NCBI GenBank assembly: GCA_910576935.1
Contig: CAJTKG010000003.1
Location: 1-64,000 of the forward strand
Direction: 5' to 3'
Length of the DNA: 64,000 bases
Origin: an uncultured Muribaculaceae bacterium
GTDB lineage: Bacteria > Bacteroidota > Bacteroidia > Bacteroidales > Muribaculaceae
The notes below the pieces were generated by a model. The model was not told where the DNA came from. It did not search any database and worked only from the letters and a program-made list of their open reading frames with translations. Of the stretch, positions 27,623-36,326 are shown in pieces. The position numbers were made by a program, and so were the translations under genes. The number at the start of each line of letters is the position of its first letter. The stretch's first letter is position 1.

Positions 27623-28785
27623 TCATCATCGTCTTTGGTGGTCATTCGGGGTGGCATTGTCTTCGAAGCTTTCGCTCCGAGTTCTTGCATCTTCTCTCCG
27701 ATGCTTCTGATGCCTCCACGTCCTTCGAGTTTTATGGCCGCCGCATCAAAGGCCGCTCCGGCAGCTTTGAGACTGTTTCTGAGCTTTGACATATCGTCGA
27801 CGAAGGCGGCGAGCTTGTCGATCATCTTACCGCCTTGCTCCGCGATTCTGAGAGCATGGCGGTTTTGCTTGTCCTGCCGCCACATCATCGCCACAAGTCT
27901 GACTACAGAAAGCAGGTGGGTGGGCGACACTATGATTACATTGCTGTCAAAAGCCGTCTGCCATAGCTCGGGAGCTATCTGCATTGCTGCGAGATAAGCG
28001 CCTTCGTGCGGTATGAACATCATGACGAAATCCGGTGTCGAGCCACCGAGAAAATCCTGATAATTCGTGCGTCTGAGTTTTTCGATATGCCGTTTGAGCG
28101 ATCTGACATGAGCTTCGCCGTATTGTCGCCTTTGGGTAGCGTCATCGGCGTCACACATCTTCGCATAATCGGTTACCGAAACTTTCGAGTCTATGATAAT
28201 ATGACGATTGTCCGGACAGTTGACGATTATGTCGGGACGTACCGCGCTGTCGCCGTCTATTGTTTTCTGTGACAGATAGTCGCGGCCTCTTACGAGTCCC
28301 GCAGCGTCGAGAATGTTTTCAAGCACTATTTCACCAAGCTTGCCTTGAGCGCCCGTGTTGCCTTTGATAATATCTGACAGGCGTCTTGCCGCCATAGAAA
28401 TTCTTTGGTTTGAGTCAAACAGTTCTCTGATCTGGCTGTCGAGCGCCGCACGCTTCTCGGCCTCGCTCGTATAGGCTTCTGAATATGCGCGCCTGAAGTT
28501 CTCGAGGTTCTCTTTGACCGGGTCGATAAGACGGGCTATAGCCTCGCGGTTTTCACCCGAGAGACGCGATGTGTTGTCGAATATGATTTTGCGGGCTATA
28601 CGGTCGAAGTGCTCTTCGCTCTCGGTGTCGATGACGGCGAGGCGTTCGCGGCAACGTGCCAGCTCGATGTCAAGCACATGTTGTCCGGCACGGCATGTGG
28701 CGAGTTTCTTCATCAATATGAGTATGATAACTGATGCTGCAACGAGCAACAGCGATAATATAAGTATGATTGCTGTCAGAGTCAT
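27613..28785 (-). CDS. rmuC: RmuC family protein
   Basis: 390 aa. An N-terminal membrane helix (ILILSLLLVAASVIILILM) is followed by a coiled coil and then the RmuC domain: GKLGEIVLENILDAAGL near 152, RPDIIVNCPDNRHIIIDSKVSVTDY (nuclease-like core), FMFIPHEGAYLAA-like segment and HLLSVVRLVAMMWRQDKQNRHA. Implicated in limiting DNA inversion, more recently viewed as a nuclease. The -7 element TAACTTTG at 28797-28790 is 4 bases from the ATG, so the transcript is predicted nearly leaderless. Confidence 0.92.
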   Translation of the reverse strand: MTLTAIILILSLLLVAASVIILILMKKLATCRAGQHVLDIELARCRERLAVIDTESEEHFDRIARKIIFDNTSRLSGENREAIARLIDPVKENLENFRRAYSEAYTSEAEKRAALDSQIRELFDSNQRISMAARRLSDIIKGNTGAQGKLGEIVLENILDAAGLVRGRDYLSQKTIDGDSAVRPDIIVNCPDNRHIIIDSKVSVTDYAKMCDADDATQRRQYGEAHVRSLKRHIEKLRRTNYQDFLGGSTPDFVMMFIPHEGAYLAAMQIAPELWQTAFDSNVIIVSPTHLLSVVRLVAMMWRQDKQNRHALRIAEQGGKMIDKLAAFVDDMSKLRNSLKAAGAAFDAAAIKLEGRGGIRSIGEKMQELGAKASKTMPPRMTTKDDDDQR

Positions 28786-28789
28786 GATG

Positions 28790-28797
28790 CAAAGTTA
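28790..28797 (-). promoter_or_regulatory. -7 element of rmuC
   Basis: TAACTTTG on the minus strand, immediately next to the ATG at 28785; no clear -33 box. Confidence 0.45.
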
Positions 28798-28855
28798 GTC
28801 AACAATCATTAAAAAACGGTTGTTAGTTATGATAGATTGATTCAAAATAATGATG

Positions 28856-28863
28856 TATCTTTG
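28856..28863 (+). promoter_or_regulatory. -7 element of the yihY gene
   Basis: TATCTTTG, 6 bases before the ATG at 28870. A weak TTG lies at 28837-28839 (16-bp spacer). The predicted leader is ~3 nt. Confidence 0.45.
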
Positions 28864-28869
28864 CAGAGC

Positions 28870-30255
28870 ATGTCAAAGTTGTTGGATTTCATAAATAAGA
28901 CTGTGGCGAGAGCCCGATCGCTGTGGCGGTATGTCTCGGCCGATGTCTGGCGCGAAGATAAAAACACGTTGGTCGTTAAAATCGTCAAGACCCTTAATCT
29001 TTCGATAAAGTCATTCTTGAATAGCGATGTTCAGTCACAGGCATGCGCTATGACCTATCGCACTCTTCTTGCTCTTGTGCCGGCCTTGGCCATGCTTTTC
29101 GCTCTCGGACGCGGCTTCGGGCTTCAGACCTATCTCGAAGACCAGTTGATGAATACCTTTCATGCGATGAAAGGGGCTCTTTCTCAGGCGTTCAACTTTG
29201 TCGATTCATATCTCAATCAGACCTCCGAAGGCATCTTCGTAGGCGTCGGACTGATATTTCTCTTATGGACGCTTATTTCGCTTGTAAGCAGCATTGAAGA
29301 AGCCTTTAATCGTATATGGGGCGTGAACACCGGCCGCAGTTTCTGGCGTAAGATAACCGACTACACCGCGATGCTCCTTATACTGCCCGTCATCATGGTA
29401 TGCATCGGCGGCATCAACGTAATGCTTTCGACTACATTGCAGGCAATGTTTGATTTCCCGTTTCTTACACCGGTGGTGTCGATCCTGCTCGAAGTCGCGT
29501 CGTATGTGTTTACATGGCTGTTTTTTACAGCGTTATACATGCTTATTCCCAATGCCGAGGTAAAGTTTGGCAACGCTTTTATTGCCGGCATTATATCAGG
29601 CACCGGATTTCTTATCCTTCAGTGGATATTTGTCACGGGTCAGATGTATGTCGCGAGGAACAATGCCATTTACGGCAGTTTCTCGTTCCTGCCCCTGCTG
29701 TTTATATGGCTACAGCTTGTGTGGGTAATCACATTGTCGGGCGCCGTCATATGTTATTCGGCCCAGAATATATTCAGATACAGTTATAACGACGACATTT
29801 CGTGCATATCACCCCGATATCGCGAGAAAGTGATCATGGCCGTCGCTACTGTAATCGTGCAGCGCTTCTGCAACAACTGCAGCCCTGTGACCGCGCGGGT
29901 TCTGATCGTCAACTACGGGTTGCCGCCGAGTCTTGTGACGAGAGCCATAGATGCGCTACTCGAAGCCGGGCTTATATCGCGCGTCGTCATGGATGTGAAA
30001 AAAGAGCAGTTTGCATATCAGCCGGCCCTGCCGCCCGACGATATGACAATAGCGTTGGTTAGAAAACGCCTCGAAATGACGGGTTCCAAAAACTTTATAA
30101 AAGATTTCAATGTCAACTATAAGGGAATAGTCACTATTTTTGACGGCATGACAAAATCGATCGACGATTATGCCGGCTCAATCAAACTCAACGACATCGA
30201 CATCATAAGAATCTGCGATGACGCCAACATAAACAATCAACCTAATAAAAACTGA
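28870..30255 (+). CDS. YihY/virulence factor BrkB family membrane protein
   Basis: 461 aa from the ATG at 28870. N-terminal ~300 aa form the YihY domain with about six membrane helices: [44 protein letters not shown], then [13 protein letters not shown] and [25 protein letters not shown]. The C-terminal ~150 aa form a cytosolic winged-helix-like domain ([20 protein letters not shown]). Once misannotated as RNase BN; its true role is unknown. An ATG upstream in the frame is ruled out because it precedes the -7 element. Followed after 4 bp by ridA. Confidence 0.9.
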   Translation: MSKLLDFINKTVARARSLWRYVSADVWREDKNTLVVKIVKTLNLSIKSFLNSDVQSQACAMTYRTLLALVPALAMLFALGRGFGLQTYLEDQLMNTFHAMKGALSQAFNFVDSYLNQTSEGIFVGVGLIFLLWTLISLVSSIEEAFNRIWGVNTGRSFWRKITDYTAMLLILPVIMVCIGGINVMLSTTLQAMFDFPFLTPVVSILLEVASYVFTWLFFTALYMLIPNAEVKFGNAFIAGIISGTGFLILQWIFVTGQMYVARNNAIYGSFSFLPLLFIWLQLVWVITLSGAVICYSAQNIFRYSYNDDISCISPRYREKVIMAVATVIVQRFCNNCSPVTARVLIVNYGLPPSLVTRAIDALLEAGLISRVVMDVKKEQFAYQPALPPDDMTIALVRKRLEMTGSKNFIKDFNVNYKGIVTIFDGMTKSIDDYAGSIKLNDIDIIRICDDANINNQPNKN

Positions 30256-30259
30256 ATTT

Positions 30260-30640
30260 ATGAAAAAAGTAATTGCCACAACAGCAGCACCCGGTGCTAT
30301 CGGTCCGTATAGTCAGGCTATCGACGCAGGTCCGTTTGTATATGCTTCTGGGCAGATACCCATTGATCCTGCTACAGGCCTGATACCCGAAGGCATCAAG
30401 GCTCAGACCGCACAATCTCTCGCCAATGTAAAGGCTATTCTCGAAGAAGCGGGGCTCTCGCTTGCAAACGTAGTGAAGACTACCGTCTTTTTGGCCGATA
30501 TGGCCGATTTCGTCCCTATGAACGAAGTCTACGGCGAGACTTTCACAGCTCCTTATCCCGCACGTTCGGCAGTGGCTGTAAAAGAACTGCCCAAAAAAGT
30601 ACTTGTCGAGATCGAGGTGATAGCTGTAAAAGAACTTTAA
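30260..30640 (+). CDS. ridA: RidA family 2-iminobutanoate/2-iminopropanoate deaminase
   Basis: Hydrolyses reactive enamine/imine intermediates released by PLP enzymes. The 126-aa single domain carries [49 protein letters not shown] and [22 protein letters not shown], which includes the substrate-binding Arg. Expected to form a trimer. Convergent with folC, sharing 4 bp. Confidence 0.96.
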   Translation: MKKVIATTAAPGAIGPYSQAIDAGPFVYASGQIPIDPATGLIPEGIKAQTAQSLANVKAILEEAGLSLANVVKTTVFLADMADFVPMNEVYGETFTAPYPARSAVAVKELPKKVLVEIEVIAVKEL

Positions 30641-31914
30641 AGCTCAGACAGCAGGTCGGCGACGACAAACGTGCTGCCTCCGACAAATATCATATCGTCC
30701 TCTCCGGCTTCGGAGAGGACTTTTTTGTATCCTTCGGCAACACTTCCGAATGCCCGGCCCTCGATTCCATAGGCGGCTGCTTTCTCTTTAAGTATAGCGG
30801 CGTCAAGACCGCGTTCGACCGACGGCTTGACAAAATAATAGCGGGCATTGCGGGGCATCATCGTGAGTATCGACGACACATCTTTGTCGTTGACAAAACC
30901 TATAACCATATTCAGCCGTGATTTCACAGCGCACAACTGTCGTGACAGATACTGCCAGCCGCCGGGATTATGACCTGTGTCGCATATGGTCAGCGGCTTA
31001 TCGGCGACCTTGAACCATCGTCCCGTAAGGCCGGTAAGGCTGCCCACATTCCCGAATCCCTCCCTGACGTCGTCGGCTGTGAACTTTATGCCAAGATCAG
31101 ACAGCTTTTTCAATGCATTCATGATTGTTGATGCGTTTTTCGGCTGGCAGTCACCGGTCAGTTCGCCTGCGATATCGCTCCATGGCGTTGACTTATATAT
31201 AATTGAATCCGAAGTCTTCTCGAAACAGTCAAACATCGACCTGTCCTCGGCGAATATGATTTCAGAATCTGTTTCACGGGCTTTTGCCATGAAGACACTT
31301 CTGACACCCGAATCCTCGCCTATGACAACCGGCACTCCCGGCTTGATAATGCCGGCCTTTTCGGCGGCTATGAGCTGTAGTGTATTGCCTAAAAGCGCTG
31401 TATGGTCGAGCGATATGTTCGTGATGACGCTGAGCATCGGGCTTATGATGTTTGTGCTGTCGAGCCGTCCGCCGAGGCCTGTCTCTATGACGGCGTAGTC
31501 TACGCCATGTCGTGCGAAGTGATCAAATGCCATGACTGTAGTCAGTTCGAAAAATGAAGGTTCAATGTCGCCGGCTCGCTTGCGGTAAGTCTCAACAAAA
31601 TCTATGACTTCAGCCTGCGATATCATCTCCCCGTCGATGCGTATGCGTTCACGGAAGTCAAGCAGATGCGGCGACGTGAAAAGACCTGTTTTATAGCCTG
31701 CCGACTGAAGTACTGCGGCAAGCGTATGGGCAGTAGAGCCTTTGCCGTTCGTCCCGGCGATATGTATCGTCTTGAGATATTTGTGCGGGTTGTCGAACAT
31801 GCCCGACAAAGCCGTCACTGTCTCAAGCCCGGGTTTATATGCTCCGGCTCCCTTGTTTTGAAAGACCGGCAATTGATTAAACAGATAGTCGATAGTCTGC
31901 TCGTAATCCATCAT
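30637..31914 (-). CDS. folC: Folylpolyglutamate synthase / dihydrofolate synthase
   Basis: Adds glutamate to dihydropteroate and to folates. 425 aa, Mur-ligase fold. The P-loop is [21 protein letters not shown] near residue 51, the folate loop [16 protein letters not shown], then [13 protein letters not shown] and [24 protein letters not shown]. The C-terminal domain has [11 protein letters not shown]. Four bp upstream, on the same strand, lie two chromate-transporter half genes. Confidence 0.95.
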   Translation of the reverse strand: MMDYEQTIDYLFNQLPVFQNKGAGAYKPGLETVTALSGMFDNPHKYLKTIHIAGTNGKGSTAHTLAAVLQSAGYKTGLFTSPHLLDFRERIRIDGEMISQAEVIDFVETYRKRAGDIEPSFFELTTVMAFDHFARHGVDYAVIETGLGGRLDSTNIISPMLSVITNISLDHTALLGNTLQLIAAEKAGIIKPGVPVVIGEDSGVRSVFMAKARETDSEIIFAEDRSMFDCFEKTSDSIIYKSTPWSDIAGELTGDCQPKNASTIMNALKKLSDLGIKFTADDVREGFGNVGSLTGLTGRWFKVADKPLTICDTGHNPGGWQYLSRQLCAVKSRLNMVIGFVNDKDVSSILTMMPRNARYYFVKPSVERGLDAAILKEKAAAYGIEGRAFGSVAEGYKKVLSEAGEDDMIFVGGSTFVVADLLSEL

Positions 31915-31918
31915 GTAA

Positions 31919-32491
31919 TCAGAAAATTAAAAAACCTGTCAGCCCCGATGCCACGATTATGGCGATGGGGTGAATTTTAGTGAAAAGTACCACACAGAGA
32001 GCCGCGACCGCTATTATGACGCTTTTGATGATGTCAGCCTCGATATATCCGAAATTTTCACCGTTCATCAATAGCAGTGCCGCCGAACCGATAAGACCGA
32101 CCACGACAGGACGCAGCCCCATGAATATACCTTTGATCATCGCGCTGTCGCGGTGGTTTATGATAAAATGGCTTGCATACCTGACAAGCACAAACGACGG
32201 CAGCACGACGACTATCGTGCATAGCAGCGAACCGAGTATGCCCCACAGAGGTGAGGCGAGTGACGGTGATGAGTGTATTGGTGCCACATAACCTATGTAG
32301 GTAGCCGAGTTGATACCTATGGGGCCTGGAGTCATCTGTGAGATGGCGACAATGTCGGTAAACATTTTTTCAGTAATCCATCCCGGCGACACGATTTCGT
32401 TTTCGATGAGAGCGAGCATGGCATAGCCCCCTCCGAACCCGAAGAATCCTATTTTCAGATAACTCCAGATAAGTTTAAGATATATTACCAT
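31919..32491 (-). CDS. Chromate transporter, half-size subunit (second)
   Basis: 190 aa with ~5-6 membrane helices. The CHR signature is FFGFGGGYAMLALIENEIV near the N-terminus, followed by ISQMTPGPIGINSATYIGY. Two short CHR proteins encoded side by side usually work as a heterodimer corresponding to one full-length ChrA. The physiological substrate (chromate or sulfate) is uncertain in gut bacteria. Confidence 0.9.
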   Translation of the reverse strand: MVIYLKLIWSYLKIGFFGFGGGYAMLALIENEIVSPGWITEKMFTDIVAISQMTPGPIGINSATYIGYVAPIHSSPSLASPLWGILGSLLCTIVVVLPSFVLVRYASHFIINHRDSAMIKGIFMGLRPVVVGLIGSAALLLMNGENFGYIEADIIKSVIIAVAALCVVLFTKIHPIAIIVASGLTGFLIF

Positions 32492-32496
32492 AGCTT

Positions 32497-33081
32497 TTAT
32501 TTTTCAGATATGTTTCGGGCGTTTTTGATGCTGCGGGTCATTATGATCCAACCTGCCAGACCGCCCGCCACGATGTAGAGTATAGGGTTTGAGATATAAG
32601 GTATCTTTGACCATATAAGCAGTGCCACCGCCACGGGAATCCATACGGTCTTCCATGACAGTCCCGCCGATTTGGCCGATGTTATCACCGGTGCGACGAT
32701 AAGGGCGACCACAGCAGGCCTGATACCTTTGAAGATGCTCGAAATTACCGGGTTATTTGTGATAAGGTCGGGAGTCAGGAATATGGCGATAAGCAGAATT
32801 ATTATAAAACTTGGGGCTATCGTTCCTGCTGCAGCCGTCAGGCTGCCTTTCAGCGACTTCAGCTTATCGCCGATGACAACCGAAATATTCACTGCGAGTA
32901 TACCCGGCATAGACTGGGCCACGGCGAGCAGATCGAGAAACTCGGTTTTGTCTATCCACTTGTGTTTGTCGACAATCTCGCGCTCGATTATACTTATCAT
33001 CGCCCAGCCGCCTCCGAATGTAAAAGCACCTATCTTGAAAAATGTAGTGAACAGTTTGAGTAATAATGACTTCTCGGCCAT
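32497..33081 (-). CDS. Chromate transporter, half-size subunit (first)
   Basis: 194 aa, homologous to its neighbour: KIGAFTFGGGWAMISIIEREIV, LLAVAQSMPGILAVNISVVIGDK, then four further hydrophobic segments. The gap to the second subunit is 5 bp. A TAATTTTG -7 element lies at 33117-33110 on the minus strand, ~25 nt before the ATG, so the pair and folC probably form one transcript. Confidence 0.9.
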   Translation of the reverse strand: MAEKSLLLKLFTTFFKIGAFTFGGGWAMISIIEREIVDKHKWIDKTEFLDLLAVAQSMPGILAVNISVVIGDKLKSLKGSLTAAAGTIAPSFIIILLIAIFLTPDLITNNPVISSIFKGIRPAVVALIVAPVITSAKSAGLSWKTVWIPVAVALLIWSKIPYISNPILYIVAGGLAGWIIMTRSIKNARNISEK

Positions 33082-33136
33082 TGCTTGATTATTTCCATTT
33101 TTTACTCCGCAAAATTAGTAAAAACCGCCGATTATA

Positions 33137-33168
33137 TTGCTCCGATCGAGATATAATTACTATTTTTG
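33137..33168 (+). promoter_or_regulatory. Promoter of galK-galE
   Basis: TTG at 33137-33139, 21-bp spacer, TATTTTTG at 33161-33168. The leader to the galK ATG is about 60 nt. Confidence 0.6.
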
Positions 33169-33233
33169 TAAGAATAAAGATTAAAGCGTTATTTTAATCC
33201 TTATATTAATATAAATAACTAAACTACAGGTAA

Positions 33234-34373
33234 ATGGAACTGAGTCAACGAGTGTCCGGAATATTCTCTGAGCGTTTTGGTGGCCATGGTGATATGTTTG
33301 CATCGGCCGGACGTATCAACCTTATCGGTGAACATACCGATTATAACGGCGGCTTTGTCTTTCCCGGCGCTATCGACAAAACTATTGTGGCCGAAATCAG
33401 AGCAAACGGCACTGGTGTTGTGCGCGTTTTCTCAATCGATTGCGACGAATATGCCCAATTCGGCCTCGGAGAAAAAGACAAACCGGCTCAGCCTTGGGCT
33501 CGGTATATATTCGGCGTCTGCCGTGAGATCATAAAAGCCGGAGGCAAAGCAGCCGGCTTTGATGCCGCCTTTGCCGGAGACATCCCGCTTGGAGCCGGTT
33601 TGAGTTCTTCGGCTGCGTTGGAATCATGTTTCGCTTTTGCCTTGAACGAGATCTTCAACGACGGCGCGGTTGACAAATTCCGGCTTGCTCTCATAGGGCA
33701 GGCTACAGAACATAATTATTGCGGCGTCAATTGCGGCATCATGGATCAGTTCGCAAGTGTCTTCGGCCGCAAAGACAATCTGATACGACTTGACTGCCGT
33801 TCGCTCGAATACAAGTATTTCCCGTTTGATCCAATTGGCTATAGCCTGTTGCTTATAGACTCACTTGTCAAACATCAACTCTCCGATTCGCCCTATAACA
33901 AACGCCGTGAATCATGTGAGCGAGTTGCTGCACGCCTTGGCATTGACACTCTGCGTGACGCCACCCCCGAAATGCTCGATGCCGTAAAAAACGATATATC
34001 TGACGAAGACTACCGCCGCGCACGGTTCGTCATCGGCGAGAAAGAGCGTGTCCTTGATGTCTGCGACGCACTCGAAGCCGGCGATTATGAAAGAGTGGGG
34101 CGTGACATGTATGACACCCACGAGGGCTTGTCGAAAGACTATGAGGTCAGTTGCGAAGAACTTGACTTCCTGAACCATCTTGCCAGAAAGTCGGGTGTCA
34201 CAGGCTCGAGGATAATGGGCGGCGGTTTTGGCGGCTGTACTGTCAACCTCGTCAGAAACGAAATTGTCGACAGATTCAAAGAAACTGTCCGAGTCGGTTA
34301 CAGCGCCCGATACGGCTTTGAACCCAAATTTTACGACGTTGTTATAAGTGACGGTGCAAGACGTCTGAACTGA
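33234..34373 (+). CDS. galK: Galactokinase
   Basis: Phosphorylates alpha-D-galactose in the Leloir pathway. GHMP kinase, 379 aa: substrate motif GRINLIGEHTDYNGGFVFP (residues 26-44), ATP loop IPLGAGLSSSAALE (about 117-130), catalytic Asp in CGIMDQFASVFG, C-terminal GSRIMGGGFGGCTVNLV. It is followed after 42 bp by galE, making a galactose-use operon without galT or a mutarotase. Confidence 0.97.
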   Translation: MELSQRVSGIFSERFGGHGDMFASAGRINLIGEHTDYNGGFVFPGAIDKTIVAEIRANGTGVVRVFSIDCDEYAQFGLGEKDKPAQPWARYIFGVCREIIKAGGKAAGFDAAFAGDIPLGAGLSSSAALESCFAFALNEIFNDGAVDKFRLALIGQATEHNYCGVNCGIMDQFASVFGRKDNLIRLDCRSLEYKYFPFDPIGYSLLLIDSLVKHQLSDSPYNKRRESCERVAARLGIDTLRDATPEMLDAVKNDISDEDYRRARFVIGEKERVLDVCDALEAGDYERVGRDMYDTHEGLSKDYEVSCEELDFLNHLARKSGVTGSRIMGGGFGGCTVNLVRNEIVDRFKETVRVGYSARYGFEPKFYDVVISDGARRLN

Positions 34374-34415
34374 AAACAGATTATACAGTATAAATAATAA
34401 TAGCATAAAATAGAA

Positions 34416-35441
34416 ATGAAAAAAGAAACGATTCTCATCTCGGGAGGCACCGGTTATATAGGCTCGCACACATCTGTAGCGCTGGTCGAGGCCGGATATG
34501 ATATAGTGATAATCGACAACTTCTCCAACTCCGATGCCGGAGCACTCGACGGTGTAAAGAAAATTCTTGGCCGCGATGTCATCTTTGAAGAATGCGACAC
34601 CTGCGATAAAGCGGCTCTCCGCAAAGTCTTCGAACGCCATGAATTCAGCACCGTCATCCACTTTGCCGCATATAAAGCGGTTGGAGAGTCGGTTGACGAA
34701 CCGTTGAAATACTATCAGAACAATCTTGTCTCATTCATGAACATTGTCGAGATGATGAAAGAGTTCAAACGCCCCAATATACTCTTCTCGTCATCGGCGA
34801 CAGTTTACGGCGACGCCGATGACCTGCCGGTTACAGAGCTTACACCCCGCCAGCCGTCGACCTCACCTTACGGCAATACAAAACAGATAGCCGAAGACAT
34901 TCTTCGCGACTGTTGCCATGCCTATGCCGGTCTTTATGGCATCGCGCTCCGCTATTTCAATCCTATTGGAGCACACCCCTCGGCTCTGATAGGCGAACTT
35001 CCCCGCGGTGTGCCCAACAACCTTCTGCCTTACGTGACCCAGACTGCAGCCGGTATCAGAGAGTGCCTTAGCATATTCGGCAACGACTATGATACACCCG
35101 ACGGCACATGCCTTCGTGACTACATCGATATTGTCGACCTCGCCAAAGCCCATGTTGCGGCAGTCAACCGCATGACCGGCCACAAGATGGAAGAAAAATA
35201 TGAGATCTTCAATGTCGGTACGGGTACGCCCGTGTCGGTGCTCGAGCTTATAACCCGATTCGAAGCTGTCAATGAACTCAAGCTTCCATATAAATATGTA
35301 GGCCGTCGCGCGGGTGACATCCCGGCAATTTGGGCCAATACATCGCGGGCAAACAAAGTCCTTGGTTGGAAAGCCGAGCGTTCTCTTGACGAGACACTCA
35401 AATCGGCATGGGCCTGGGAAAAGCATCTTCGCAATATTTAA
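34416..35441 (+). CDS. galE: UDP-glucose 4-epimerase
   Basis: Interconverts UDP-glucose and UDP-galactose with bound NAD. 341 aa, extended SDR: SGGTGYIGSHTSVAL at the N-terminus, FAAYKAVGESVDEPLKYY, catalytic SSSATVYGDA and SPYGNTKQIAE (YxxxK), then RYFNPIGAHPSALIGE and GDIPAIWANTSRANKVLGW. The classic GalE order is complete. Second gene of the galactose operon. Confidence 0.97.
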   Translation: MKKETILISGGTGYIGSHTSVALVEAGYDIVIIDNFSNSDAGALDGVKKILGRDVIFEECDTCDKAALRKVFERHEFSTVIHFAAYKAVGESVDEPLKYYQNNLVSFMNIVEMMKEFKRPNILFSSSATVYGDADDLPVTELTPRQPSTSPYGNTKQIAEDILRDCCHAYAGLYGIALRYFNPIGAHPSALIGELPRGVPNNLLPYVTQTAAGIRECLSIFGNDYDTPDGTCLRDYIDIVDLAKAHVAAVNRMTGHKMEEKYEIFNVGTGTPVSVLELITRFEAVNELKLPYKYVGRRAGDIPAIWANTSRANKVLGWKAERSLDETLKSAWAWEKHLRNI

Positions 35442-35508
35442 CCATACGCGGCCATAGCTGTCAGAACCAATCGGCAGTTATGGCCGTTATTGTATAAAAC
35501 GATTGAAT

Positions 35509-36066
35509 ATGAGAAAAAATTTGGGCTCACGGCCGCTGTCTTATCCCCAGCCGGTTTTTATAATAGCATCATATAACCCCGACGGCACACCCGACGCCAT
35601 GAATGCAGCGTGGGCCGGAATCAGCGAGCATAATATGGTCAGCATGTGTCTCAGTCCTACACACCGCACAGTCAAAAACATTCTCGACCGCAAGGCCTTT
35701 ACCATAAGCATGGGGCAGGCACAATACGTCAGGGCATGTGACTATGTCGGCCTTGTTTCAGGCAATCATGTTGCCGATAAATTTGACCGTGCCGGCTTTC
35801 ATGCCGAGAAATCAGGCTTCGTCGATGCCCCTCTCATCAAAGAACTTGCCGTAGCTATGGAATGTCGACTTATCGACTATGACGAAAAAACATGTATCAT
35901 GCGCGGTGAGATTGTTAATGTCGGCGTCGACGAATCGGTGCTCGATGCAGATGGCAACGTCGATGTCAGCAAGCTCCGTCCGATATCGTTTGATCCCTTC
36001 AACAGTCATTACGTGGAACTTACAACCATTGTCGGCAACGCCTTTTCAGACGGAAAGAACCTGTAG
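35509..36066 (+). CDS. Flavin reductase-like (FMN-binding split-barrel) protein
   Basis: 185 aa from the ATG at 35509 (a TTG at 35503 also opens the frame). Motifs typical of the family: SYPQPVFIIASYNPDGTPDAMNAAWAG, MCLSPTHRTVKNIL, FTISMGQAQYVRACDYVGLVSGN. It probably binds FMN and supplies reduced flavin or reduces small substrates; the partner is not evident. Last gene before the hairpin-rich locus. Confidence 0.9.
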   Translation: MRKNLGSRPLSYPQPVFIIASYNPDGTPDAMNAAWAGISEHNMVSMCLSPTHRTVKNILDRKAFTISMGQAQYVRACDYVGLVSGNHVADKFDRAGFHAEKSGFVDAPLIKELAVAMECRLIDYDEKTCIMRGEIVNVGVDESVLDADGNVDVSKLRPISFDPFNSHYVELTTIVGNAFSDGKNL

Positions 36067-36091
36067 CAAAAAACACCATGGATACGGAGTA

Positions 36092-36134
36092 ACGATCTCT
36101 GATCGTCGTTATGAAACAAGGGCTTCAACCCTTG
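36092..36134. repeat. Two-hairpin REP-like module H3
   Basis: First hairpin 36092-36106: ACGATC, loop TCT, GATCGT. Second 36117-36134: CAAGGGCTTCAACCCTTG, a 6-bp perfect stem. Same order and spacing as the module at 169-214. Preceded by GGATACGGAG, which also precedes hairpin H4. Confidence 0.75.
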
Positions 36135-36225
36135 TGTCGATAGCTAATGCGTTGATTTTGCGATAACTAAGGCCGTCGCTCCACACCTCTCAGGATCATA
36201 CCAAAAATTGTGCAGGCGATACGGA

Positions 36226-36246
36226 GCGGCGGTCTCTGACCGTCGC
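36226..36246. repeat. TCT-loop hairpin H4
   Basis: GCGGCGGTC, loop TCT, GACCGTCGC: nine pairs including one G-T. Preceded by CGATACGGA as in H3. Non-coding, 80 bp upstream of the repeat gene. Confidence 0.75.
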
Positions 36247-36255
36247 ATTTAACAT

Positions 36256-36287
36256 CCCTAAAATTGCATGAGAGTGCAATTTTAGGG
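36256..36287. repeat. Perfect 13-bp inverted repeat upstream of the terminase-like gene
   Basis: CCCTAAAATTGCA (36256-36268) pairs with TGCAATTTTAGGG (36275-36287) around TGAGAG. It lies directly before the promoter-like TACCTTTG at 36311. It could insulate the gene from upstream transcription, mark an element boundary or bind a protein. Confidence 0.75.
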
Positions 36288-36310
36288 GTAAATTCGTTGC
36301 AAACCGTCCT

Positions 36311-36318
36311 TACCTTTG
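36311..36318 (+). promoter_or_regulatory. -7 element of the terminase-like gene
   Basis: TACCTTTG, 8 bp before the ATG at 36327; no clear TTTG ~20 bp upstream. It supports the ATG at 36327 over the longer frame opening at 36264. Confidence 0.45.
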
Positions 36319-36326
36319 TAGCGGAG

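Noticed and set aside
31919..33081. Frameshifted single chromate transporter
   Set aside because: Each half has its own start, stop and full CHR signature, with a 5-bp gap; two half-size genes are a known arrangement.
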